Shown in pieces: positions 16,557-23,275 of a stretch of 48,642 nt of DNA. The translations under genes and the position numbers were made by a program. The stretch covers positions 1 to 48,642 of the forward strand of contig NZ_JAIVFW010000058.1 of NCBI RefSeq assembly GCF_020829595.1, read 5' to 3'. The notes below the pieces were generated by a model. It saw only the letters and a list, made by a program, of their open reading frames with translations. It was not told where the DNA came from and made no database searches. The DNA is from Nostoc sp. CHAB 5844. GTDB lineage: Bacteria; Cyanobacteriota; Cyanobacteriia; Cyanobacteriales; Nostocaceae. Each line of letters starts with the position of its first letter. The stretch's first letter is position 1.

Positions 16557-18045
16557 GGTAGCACTGCTAATTGGAATTAGTGAATATCAAGAACCGACAT
16601 TAGCACCGCTACCCAAGGCTGTAAATGATGTTGAGGCGATGCGGCGAGTTTTGGTTAACCCGGAAATGGGTGATTTTGCTGAGGGAGATGTTACAGTTCT
16701 GAAAAATCCTCAACGCCAGGAGATGGAAGATGCTATTTATAACTTATATGCCCATCGTGAAAAAGAAGACTTACTACTTTTTTACTTCTCTGGTCATGGT
16801 GTGACAATTGGCAGTGGTGATTTTTACTTTTCGACTTCCATCACCAAGAAAAATCAGGGAACGTTAGTTCTCCCCACAGCTGTAGCTGGGACAATTATAC
16901 ATAGCTGGATGAACCAAAGCAAATCTAAGCGACAAGTAGTAATTTTAGATTGCTGTTTTAGTGGTGCTTTTGCCAAGGGTTTGACAGCCAAAGATAGTGG
17001 TACGATTGACCTGCAACAGCAATTAGGCGGTGAAGGTAGAGCAATTCTCACAGCTTCTACATCTACACAATATGCGTTTGCATCTGAAGGTTTAGACTTG
17101 TCGATTTACACTCATTATCTCGTAGAAGGCATAGAAAAAGGTGCAGCCGATAAAGACGGCGATGGTTTAATTGCGGTGGATGAGTTGCATGACTTTGCCA
17201 AAACCAAAGTGCAAGAAGCATCTCCCGCCATGACACCTGAGTTTTATCCTTTTAAGGATGGTTATCGGATTTTTCTGGCGAAGTCGCCCAAGGATGATCC
17301 TAAATTGAAGTATCGTAAGGAAGTAGAGCGACGCATTAATCGTGGCAAGTTTACCATCCCCGCACGCCACCTGTTAAACTCATTACGTCTTCAGTTGAAA
17401 CTCGACTCTGATGTTGCTGATGCGATTGAAGCTGAGGTTCAACAACCATATCTGGAGTATCAGCGCAAATTAGACGAATATGAAGCAACGCTGGTTGAGA
17501 CAATTGCAGATGATCCGAAATTGAGTGAAAGAACTCTTAACGACCTCAGAGACTATCAACAGCATTTAGGTTTGCGAGATGAAGATGTTGCACCGATAGA
17601 AAAACGAATTATTGGTCAACAAAAACCGTCTCCATCTGTGGAAGAATTACCTGATGCGGTGTACATTCCCTCAAACCTAACCCCCAACCCCTTCCCTACG
17701 AGGGAAGGGGAGCAAGATTCAAAGCCTCTCTCCGTTTCGGGGAGAGGTTTGGAGAGGGGTTCTACGTTACCTGAACCCACTCAAACCAATCAATTTGAGT
17801 TTGACATAGTAAAGGTGGATGCTCAAGGACAAATCATCAACCGCAGTCGGGGAAGCGCTGAGTTTTTTGCTAGTGATAATCTGCGTTGGGCAAGAAAAAG
17901 ATTACGGCGAATGCTTCAAGACTATCATGAAGGTAAAATTGAATCTCAAAAATTAATTCAATCAACGCAAAGTTGGGTTAGCCACTTAAAGCACGGTGAT
18001 ACATGGCAATTGCGCCAGCAAATATTAGACATCTCCAGAAATTAA
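16549..18045 (+). CDS. Caspase-like protease (peptidase C14) with EF-hand loop
   Basis: 498 residues from ATG 16549, chosen because MAKVALLIGI is the canonical caspase start and the codon overlaps the upstream stop. Catalytic dyad: H83 in FYFSGHG and C136 in ILDCCFSG. Residues 201-212, DKDGDGLIAVDE, form a perfect EF-hand calcium loop inside the protease domain, as in some orthocaspases. A helical region (270-370) follows, then an insert derived from an intergenic repeat (about 376-405), then a C-terminal domain (about 410-498) beginning FEFDIVKVDAQGQIINRSRG. With the EACC1-like gene it looks like a two-gene conflict/cell-death system. Activation signal unknown. Confidence 0.85.
   Translation: MAKVALLIGISEYQEPTLAPLPKAVNDVEAMRRVLVNPEMGDFAEGDVTVLKNPQRQEMEDAIYNLYAHREKEDLLLFYFSGHGVTIGSGDFYFSTSITKKNQGTLVLPTAVAGTIIHSWMNQSKSKRQVVILDCCFSGAFAKGLTAKDSGTIDLQQQLGGEGRAILTASTSTQYAFASEGLDLSIYTHYLVEGIEKGAADKDGDGLIAVDELHDFAKTKVQEASPAMTPEFYPFKDGYRIFLAKSPKDDPKLKYRKEVERRINRGKFTIPARHLLNSLRLQLKLDSDVADAIEAEVQQPYLEYQRKLDEYEATLVETIADDPKLSERTLNDLRDYQQHLGLRDEDVAPIEKRIIGQQKPSPSVEELPDAVYIPSNLTPNPFPTREGEQDSKPLSVSGRGLERGSTLPEPTQTNQFEFDIVKVDAQGQIINRSRGSAEFFASDNLRWARKRLRRMLQDYHEGKIESQKLIQSTQSWVSHLKHGDTWQLRQQILDISRN
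17674..17761. repeat. Dispersed repeat inserted in frame inside the caspase gene
   Basis: The DNA reads CCTAACCCCCAACCCCTTCC ... GGGAAGGGGAGC ... GGGGAGAGGTTTGGAGAGGGG, a type of palindromic repeat that is common between cyanobacterial genes. Here it is translated as LTPNPFPTREGEQDSKPL and more, in frame, between two domains. Related 'CCCTCCCC...GGGGAGGG' cores occur inside the MITEs at 18833, 32323 and 41603. Confidence 0.6.
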
Positions 18046-18106
18046 ATATGCGTTATCCATAATCCTCGTAGAGACGTAGCAAATACAACTTCTTCTTCAG
18101 TTACGG

Positions 18107-18229
18107 ATGCGTGAACTGCTAAACACACCACCTGTTTCTTTGCGTGAATTAATGGATAAAATTGGTGAAGAAGCAGAAGCGAAGGGACTAACCCCAGAGA
18201 TATTGGAGACTTTATTGAGTGACGAATAA
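18107..18229 (+). CDS. Small antitoxin of a PIN-toxin pair
   Basis: 40 residues from ATG 18107 to TAA 18227-18229: MRELLNTPPVSLRELMDKIG, then EEAEAKGLTPEILETLLSDE. The C-terminal LTPEILExLL pattern is typical of the short antitoxins that precede COG1569-type PIN toxins. The toxin's GTG start (18219) lies inside it, so the genes overlap by 11 nt. The open frame extends upstream to 18080 without another ATG; a longer form with an unusual start is possible. Confidence 0.6.
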   Translation: MRELLNTPPVSLRELMDKIGEEAEAKGLTPEILETLLSDE

Positions 18230-18638
18230 CCTTGGTTATTTTCTTGATACCAGTGTTATCGTTAGCGCCATTCTGCTCCCACGTTCTGTACCTCGGCAAG
18301 CATTTGATTTAGCTTTTATCCAGGGTAAAGTTTTAGTTTCCGAGACAACTTTAAATGAACTGGATACAGTGTTACGTCGTCCGCGTTTTGATCGCTATGT
18401 TTCACAAGAGAAACGTTTACAATTTTTAGCAAAATTTGTGCAAGACTCAATGCTGATTGAGGTAAATGAGATTGTTAGTGATTGTCGAGATTCAAAAGAT
18501 AATAAGTTTTTGGAACTGGCTGTGAGTGGTGAAGCAAGTTGTATTATTAGTGGTGACAATGATCTTCTCAGTCTTCATCCTTTTCGAGATATATCAATCA
18601 TTACGCCTCAAGCATTTGTGCATAGTATGGGTATATGA
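18219..18638 (+). CDS. PIN-domain toxin (COG1569 type)
   Basis: 139 residues. First catalytic Asp in YFLDTSVIVSAILLP (about residue 10), Glu in SETTLNELDTVLRRPRFDRY (about 45), then DCRDSKDNKFLELAVSGEA and CIISGDNDLL with the further acids. All four acidic positions of the PIN ribonuclease site appear present. GTG start, overlapping the antitoxin. Full length, so probably active when free of antitoxin. Confidence 0.8.
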   Translation: MTNNLGYFLDTSVIVSAILLPRSVPRQAFDLAFIQGKVLVSETTLNELDTVLRRPRFDRYVSQEKRLQFLAKFVQDSMLIEVNEIVSDCRDSKDNKFLELAVSGEASCIISGDNDLLSLHPFRDISIITPQAFVHSMGI

Positions 18639-18732
18639 AAACTGGGGCGTTGCTAAATGTGCGATCATCTTTACCAAAAACTACGGCGTTGCTGAATGAT
18701 GGGATGATTTTTGTCTCACGCAAAGGCGCAAA

Positions 18733-18780
18733 GTTTCACCCAACCTACTAAACTGGTATTGTAGGGTGTGCGATCGCTCT
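18733..18780 (+). repeat. 48-bp direct repeat, copy 1
   Basis: Identical, base for base by eye, to 19773-19820. It begins GTTTCACCCAACCTAC and ends GTGCGATCGCTCT. The flanks differ immediately on both sides. The two copies bracket a MITE and a PIN/antitoxin pair. Confidence 0.85.
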
Positions 18781-18832
18781 TGTAATAATGTAGAACTTAC
18801 TCATGGGTTCCAAGCAGCTTAATTATGACTTA

Positions 18833-18946
18833 TACCAATTCTCTGTGAAGCTGCACATTATTTTTAGCTCTCCCAACCTCCCCTTACCAAGGGGAAGTGC
18901 CGCAGGCGGTGGGGTTCTTTCTATGCGTCTTCATCTAAAATTGGTA
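18833..18946. mobile_element. MITE, TACCAATT family, copy 1 (114 bp)
   Basis: Ends TACCAATT and AATTGGTA form a terminal inverted repeat, and the element is flanked by TTA on both sides (a 3-bp target duplication). Internally it carries CTCCCAACCTCCCCTTACC and GGCGGTGGGGTTCTTTC. A near-identical copy of the same length is at 41603-41716. It ends 17 bp before the next toxin gene and could carry its promoter. Confidence 0.8.
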
Positions 18947-18963
18947 TTAGATGATTAAACACC

Positions 18964-19449
18964 GTGAGCAAACAATATAAAATCTATCTTGATGCTTGTT
19001 GTTTGAATCGTCCGTTTGATGACCAGACACAATCCCGGATTTATTTAGAAGCACAGGCAGTTATGACAATTCTGAGAGAATGTCAATCGGCAAATTGGAA
19101 ACTTATTAACAGTAGTGCTTTAATCGCCGAATTAAACCAAATGCCTGACTTAGAAAGACTACAAAACGTCAAAAAATTACTCGACATTGCTAAAATCAAA
19201 GTTACTAACAGTGCTGTTATTGAAAAGAGAGCCGCAGAACTTCAAAAACTAGGATTCTCCAGCTATGATGCTACCCACATCGCCAGTGCTGAAAGAAGTC
19301 AGGCTGATGTATTTCTCACAACAGATGACAGACTTTTCAAAAAAGCTCAAAAAAACTCTCAAATAATTAACGTTTTGATTGGTAATCCCGTTCAATGGCT
19401 GGCTGAAGTAATACAAGCCGAGGAAAGTAATGATGAAACCTCAAAATGA
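18964..19449 (+). CDS. PIN-domain protein, probable toxin
   Basis: 161 residues from GTG 18964. PIN pattern: KIYLDACCLNRPFDDQTQSR (first Asp), INSSALIAELNQMP (Glu), GFSSYDATHIASAERSQADV and FLTTDDRLFKKAQ (remaining Asp residues). The LDACCLNRPFDDQ start is typical of a cyanobacterial PIN subgroup. The downstream small gene overlaps its 3' end (19430-19449), giving a toxin-first module. The segment is enclosed by 48-bp direct repeats. Confidence 0.75.
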   Translation: MSKQYKIYLDACCLNRPFDDQTQSRIYLEAQAVMTILRECQSANWKLINSSALIAELNQMPDLERLQNVKKLLDIAKIKVTNSAVIEKRAAELQKLGFSSYDATHIASAERSQADVFLTTDDRLFKKAQKNSQIINVLIGNPVQWLAEVIQAEESNDETSK

Positions 19450-19657
19450 AATTATCAAACAAGGCTACGATGCCTTAATCAATTCTTTGGGAGTTGCTGA
19501 TACTATTCGGTTTATTCAATATTTCAGTCCCGGTAAAGGAGACTACACCAAAGAACGTCACCAATGGTTAGATAAAAAAACTTTGGCGGATGTGTTGCAG
19601 GAGATAAAAGAATTACCGCAAGAAGATACCAATCAATATGATGAAATTATTGAGTAA
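19430..19657 (+). CDS. Probable antitoxin for the upstream PIN protein
   Basis: 75 residues, MKPQNEIIKQGYDALINSLG then ADTIRFIQYFSPGKGDYTKE and an acidic end (LPQEDTNQYDEIIE). Two ATG codons in tandem (19430, 19433) lie within the toxin's last codons. Size, acidity and overlap suggest an antitoxin; the family is one that I associate with cyanobacterial PIN genes, but there is no visible DNA-binding motif. Confidence 0.6.
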   Translation: MMKPQNEIIKQGYDALINSLGVADTIRFIQYFSPGKGDYTKERHQWLDKKTLADVLQEIKELPQEDTNQYDEIIE

Positions 19658-19772
19658 CATCTAAACTCTGAAGAAATATGGGAGTGGTGAGTAGGGAAAG
19701 AATATGTTTCTTTCATTCGTAGCATTTGTTGGGTTGCACTACCCTACGGGAAGCCACCCTTCGGGTGTCTAC

Positions 19773-19820
19773 GTTTCACCCAACCTACTAAACTGGTATT
19801 GTAGGGTGTGCGATCGCTCT
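19773..19820 (+). repeat. 48-bp direct repeat, copy 2
   Basis: Second copy of 18733-18780, 1040 bp away, same orientation. Just upstream (about 19728-19772) is GTTGGGTTGC... with a CACCCTTCGGGTG hairpin, so copy 2 seems embedded in a fuller version of the GTTGGGTT/AACCCAAC repeat family. Confidence 0.85.
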
Positions 19821-19858
19821 AATGATTTAAATTTCACTCATGCAGGAGAGATAAGCTG

Positions 19859-20142
19859 ATGAATCATTCTGAATGGAGAGTGAAGGTTCTAGAAGAAGTG
19901 CAGCAAATTCCAGATGCTAAGAATTTGCTGCCCAAAATGTTGTCTTACCTCTTACAGAACAGTCTGTTACTATATCGGCAGAAATCTATGCAGACTTGCG
20001 ACTCCAAGGGATTCCTATTGATGATATTGACTTACTGATTGCTGGAGTTGCCAGCGCCAATAATCTGGTTTTGATCACTCACAATCAGCGTCATTTTAAC
20101 AGAATTAAAACGCTGGAGTTTGAGCGCAGATTAACCTTGTAA
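19859..20142 (+). pseudogene. Collapsed toxin-antitoxin pair: antitoxin 5' end joined to VapC-like 3' end
   Basis: From ATG 19859 the frame reads MNHSEWRVKVLEEVQQIPDA, like the start of a small antitoxin. From about 19940 a different frame encodes the second half of a VapC-type PIN toxin: VTISAEIYADLRLQGIPIDD, then IDLLIAGVASANNLVLITHN and RHFNRI, ending TAA 20140-20142. The antitoxin's rest and the toxin's N-terminus (first Asp and Glu) are missing, so a deletion fused the two. Its end overlaps the convergent Uma2 gene by 12 bp. Confidence 0.7.
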
Positions 20143-20706
20143 AATTTGAGTAGCAGTTAATTTTAGCTCAGGAAATACTAGTGATGCGATCGCATTATCC
20201 CCCACATACACACGCTCTTCATAAAAACCTTCCACCCATTCCAATACTGTTACCTTTTGGGCGATGGGATCAACAATCCAATACTCAGTAATCCCCCGCG
20301 CCCCATATTCAGAGCGCTTGTAGCGATAATCACGACTGCTTTGATTGGGACTTATCACCTCAACTACTAACAACGGTGGCGGCATTTCTGGCATGATTGT
20401 AGAGCGTTTAGCACCCTCCATCGCAGTTGCTAACTCCTCAGAAAACACCACTAAATCAGGAACGCGCACCCGCGAACCAGTAGTCACAATTTCCGTTTTC
20501 ATCGATAGCCGATAAGCAGGAATACCCAATTGCACCAAGCAGACAAGGAGGAACATGGCAATTCGGCGATTGATTTCACTCTCGGCTGTCATCAGCAGCA
20601 ATTTTCCATCTTCAAACTCATACATTGCATCTGTGCGATCATCATAATTAAAGAACTCCTCAAGAGTCATCTTCTCAGATGCAGCTTTATCAAATGAGAT
20701 CGCCAT
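20131..20706 (-). CDS. Uma2-family putative restriction endonuclease-like protein
   Basis: 191 residues from ATG 20706 (AGGTG a few bases upstream; an in-frame GTG is at 20712). Core motifs of the PD-(D/E)XK Uma2/DUF820 fold: EFEDGKLLLM, RVRVPDLVVFSEE (catalytic Asp) and LLVVEVISPNQSSRDYRYKR (ExxS/K), then EYGARGITEYWIVDPIAQKV. These are among the most multiplied families of cyanobacteria; function unknown, probably linked with mobile DNA. Confidence 0.85.
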   Translation of the reverse strand: MAISFDKAASEKMTLEEFFNYDDRTDAMYEFEDGKLLLMTAESEINRRIAMFLLVCLVQLGIPAYRLSMKTEIVTTGSRVRVPDLVVFSEELATAMEGAKRSTIMPEMPPPLLVVEVISPNQSSRDYRYKRSEYGARGITEYWIVDPIAQKVTVLEWVEGFYEERVYVGDNAIASLVFPELKLTATQILQG

Positions 20707-20809
20707 AATCACCTACTTTTTCCAGCATTATTAGCTTGATCTATTATTGCAATATCCTTTTTACTTGGAACAGTATAGTAAGGTGGGCGAACTTTGCCCA
20801 CTTTACGAA

Positions 20810-21448
20810 CTAAAGCACAATTTCTTCACCTTTCTCTGTGAAGCGCACGTCTTTTATTTTCCATTGAGAATTACTCATAAGAGTTTTGCGAAGACTGCCA
20901 AATAAAGCAAACTGTTCGCAGCTTGAAAGTGAAGCTATTTGTCGCTTTGACTGGGGAGATAAGCGCAAATCTACTGTAGCTACACCATTTCGCACATTGA
21001 CTCGATAACCAGACAAACTAAAATCGGCGGTGTCTCTTTCGTCGATGATTTTTCCTACGGCATTTGTCATCGGTTCTTCGGCTGGTACTGAAACTTTTTG
21101 GGGAATCAGTTGTTGGCATTGGGTATCGCTGGTGTAGAGGGTAACGTTGACAGTTTTACTTGTCTCGGCTTTGGGTGCTGCTTCCGATGGCTCAACCTTT
21201 GTTGGTTTGGCTCGCAGTTGAGCCATACTAAGGCTTTGGCTAGGAGTTGGGGATGAATTGGTGGTAGCTGTAGGTGTGGGGGCTTCGCTGTCAATTCTGC
21301 TGGATGTCGATGATGAATTGGTGGTAGCTGTGGGTGCTGGGGCTTCGCTGTTAATTGTGCTGGATGTCGATGTTGGATTAGAATTACAACTGCCAAGGCT
21401 GGCTGCGATCGCCACAACGATAAATGGTAATAAATATCTTTTACTCAT
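20810..21448 (-). CDS. GerMN-domain lipoprotein
   Basis: 212 residues. The N-terminus MSKRYLLPFIVVAIAASLGSC is a signal peptide with a lipobox (LGSC), so it is an exported lipoprotein. A Ser/Thr/Pro/Ala linker (about 22-75) contains a tandem repeat of INSEAPAPTATTNSS and IDSEAPTPTATTNSS. The C-terminal GerMN domain (about 95-212) includes VNVTLYTSDTQCQQLIPQKV, NVRNGVATVDLRLS and EQFALFGSLRKTLMS. GerM/GerN-like domains bind cell-wall related partners in spore formers; role in cyanobacteria unknown. Confidence 0.75.
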   Translation of the reverse strand: MSKRYLLPFIVVAIAASLGSCNSNPTSTSSTINSEAPAPTATTNSSSTSSRIDSEAPTPTATTNSSPTPSQSLSMAQLRAKPTKVEPSEAAPKAETSKTVNVTLYTSDTQCQQLIPQKVSVPAEEPMTNAVGKIIDERDTADFSLSGYRVNVRNGVATVDLRLSPQSKRQIASLSSCEQFALFGSLRKTLMSNSQWKIKDVRFTEKGEEIVL

Positions 21449-21588
21449 AGTTGTACTGCCATACTTTCTTGATCAACTTCAGTGTTCTTTGTATCAATTC
21501 CGTATAAATTTGGAAATTTTGTACTTTACTTCTTGACTGAAATTAGCTATCTTCAAAACCACGACTAGTGCAATCAAATTAAATAATC

Positions 21589-23061
21589 ATGCCCAGTAAC
21601 GAAACCAGCACCTACGACCCCCGTAAAGCTGAATGGGATGGTATAACAATTGACCAATGGGAACCATCTAAATGGAAGCAGTGGAAAGCAAAACAGCCTG
21701 CATCAGATGAACATGCCAAGATAGAGCGAGAATATCTGAGAATAAAACATACGATTCAGTTAGCTAACTCTGCATTAAGTTTAGAAAAAGTCAAAGTTAA
21801 ACTGAAACTAACTAGTCATAAAACGATAGGTTTACAAGGGACATTTCCTTGTAGACCAGGTGATATTGGAAAACAAGGCAGTCCCAATAAACAATATACC
21901 ATTTCCTGTGGTTTTGCTGCTAATGATACTGGCATAAAAATCGCAGTTTTAAAAGCGCGAGAACTAGACCTATTATTAATCACCAAACAATTTCAATGGA
22001 CTCCAGAATTGCTTGGTAAACAAGCACAAAAAATCGAACCAGCAGATACAGAAAAATCTACCAAACTCATCAGTGAACTAATTCAAGAATATGAACGCCA
22101 ATTTTGGAAAAATCATGAGCAGAACAGGCAAGGAATCCGCACATGGGAAACTCATTATCTGCGGCATCTGAAAAAATTGCCACCAGATGTACCCATGTCT
22201 GCCCAAGCATTAGAAGTGGCGTTAGAGAAAACTAAACCTAATACCTCATCTCGATTTTTTTTAATTTGGCAGTTGAAAAAGTTTTGTGAATTTTGCGGCA
22301 TTAAAAATTTTCAAACAATTTATAGTTACGCCACGCCTAAACCCAATCCGACAATTCGGAAAGTACCTACCGACGAAGATATTATTCAAGGTTTTATCAA
22401 AATAGGCAGTCCATTATCGGTATATGCTAGTCAAGAGAACTTGACGGCACCCGAACAATGGCAATGGGCATTCGGGATGTTAGCTACTTACGGTTTAAGA
22501 CCCCATGAATTATTTGCTGTTGATATAGACGCTTTTATAAATTCAGCAAACACTTTTCATTTAGTGACTTTAAATCCTAGTCTAACAGAAGGTACTAAAA
22601 CGGGTGAACGCAGTTGTGGAGTTCCACCTCTACACCCTCATTGGGTAGAATTGTTTGATTTGAAAAAAATTAAATTACCTCGTAACGCAGGAACTCTGAG
22701 TAATAAAACTGCAAAATTGCAAGTTAAATTTAGAAACGCTGATATAGGATTTAAACCTTATGACTTGCGTCATGCCTATGCAATTCGTGGTCATCGTTTA
22801 AGAGTGCCTATCAAAACAATGGCCGATTACATGGGGCATACAGTACAGGAGCATACTAAAACTTATCAAAGATGGATGAATGAAGATACTAATTTAGCAA
22901 TTTACAAAGAAGTAGTTATTCATAGACAAGGTACATCTAAAGAGGCTTTACAAGAAAGAATTAAGGAATTAGAAGCAGAAAATATGGCTTTGAAAGCTGA
23001 AAGCGCTACTCTCAAAGGATTATTGATTAAACATCAATTAGGTGAATTGCTCAATCAATAA
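21589..23061 (+). CDS. Tyrosine recombinase / phage-type integrase
   Basis: 490 residues. N-terminal DNA-binding parts (a 130-residue leader, then a SAM-like core region around 170-250) precede a catalytic domain with the first Arg in MLATYGLRPHELFAVD, the box II DLRHAYAIRGH (HxxR), the following His in DYMGHTVQEH, and the Tyr nucleophile in KTYQRWMN. The C-terminus is a coiled coil (QERIKELEAENMALKAESAT). No attachment site could be identified nearby, and no other phage genes flank it. It lies in the island's centre and may have mobilised it. Confidence 0.85.
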   Translation: MPSNETSTYDPRKAEWDGITIDQWEPSKWKQWKAKQPASDEHAKIEREYLRIKHTIQLANSALSLEKVKVKLKLTSHKTIGLQGTFPCRPGDIGKQGSPNKQYTISCGFAANDTGIKIAVLKARELDLLLITKQFQWTPELLGKQAQKIEPADTEKSTKLISELIQEYERQFWKNHEQNRQGIRTWETHYLRHLKKLPPDVPMSAQALEVALEKTKPNTSSRFFLIWQLKKFCEFCGIKNFQTIYSYATPKPNPTIRKVPTDEDIIQGFIKIGSPLSVYASQENLTAPEQWQWAFGMLATYGLRPHELFAVDIDAFINSANTFHLVTLNPSLTEGTKTGERSCGVPPLHPHWVELFDLKKIKLPRNAGTLSNKTAKLQVKFRNADIGFKPYDLRHAYAIRGHRLRVPIKTMADYMGHTVQEHTKTYQRWMNEDTNLAIYKEVVIHRQGTSKEALQERIKELEAENMALKAESATLKGLLIKHQLGELLNQ

Positions 23062-23275
23062 ATGTATAGCAAAGTGCTGAGTGCTGAGTATAAACCTAGT
23101 TATGTCAAGGCTTTTAGCAATCAACATTGTCCTAACCTATGTGGCTACGGCTATAATATTAGGGAGTAGGGAGTAGATTAGTTGATAATTCCTACACGAA
23201 CTCCTGGATATGTTGTTGTTGACCTGAGATTGGGAAACATATACTTCAGTTCCCCAATAGGCAAGCAACAAGACT

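Noticed and set aside
21258-21536. Plus-strand frame of 92 codons opposite the GerMN lipoprotein
   Set aside because: Its Val/Gly-rich sequence is the antisense of the Thr/Pro/Ser linker repeat.
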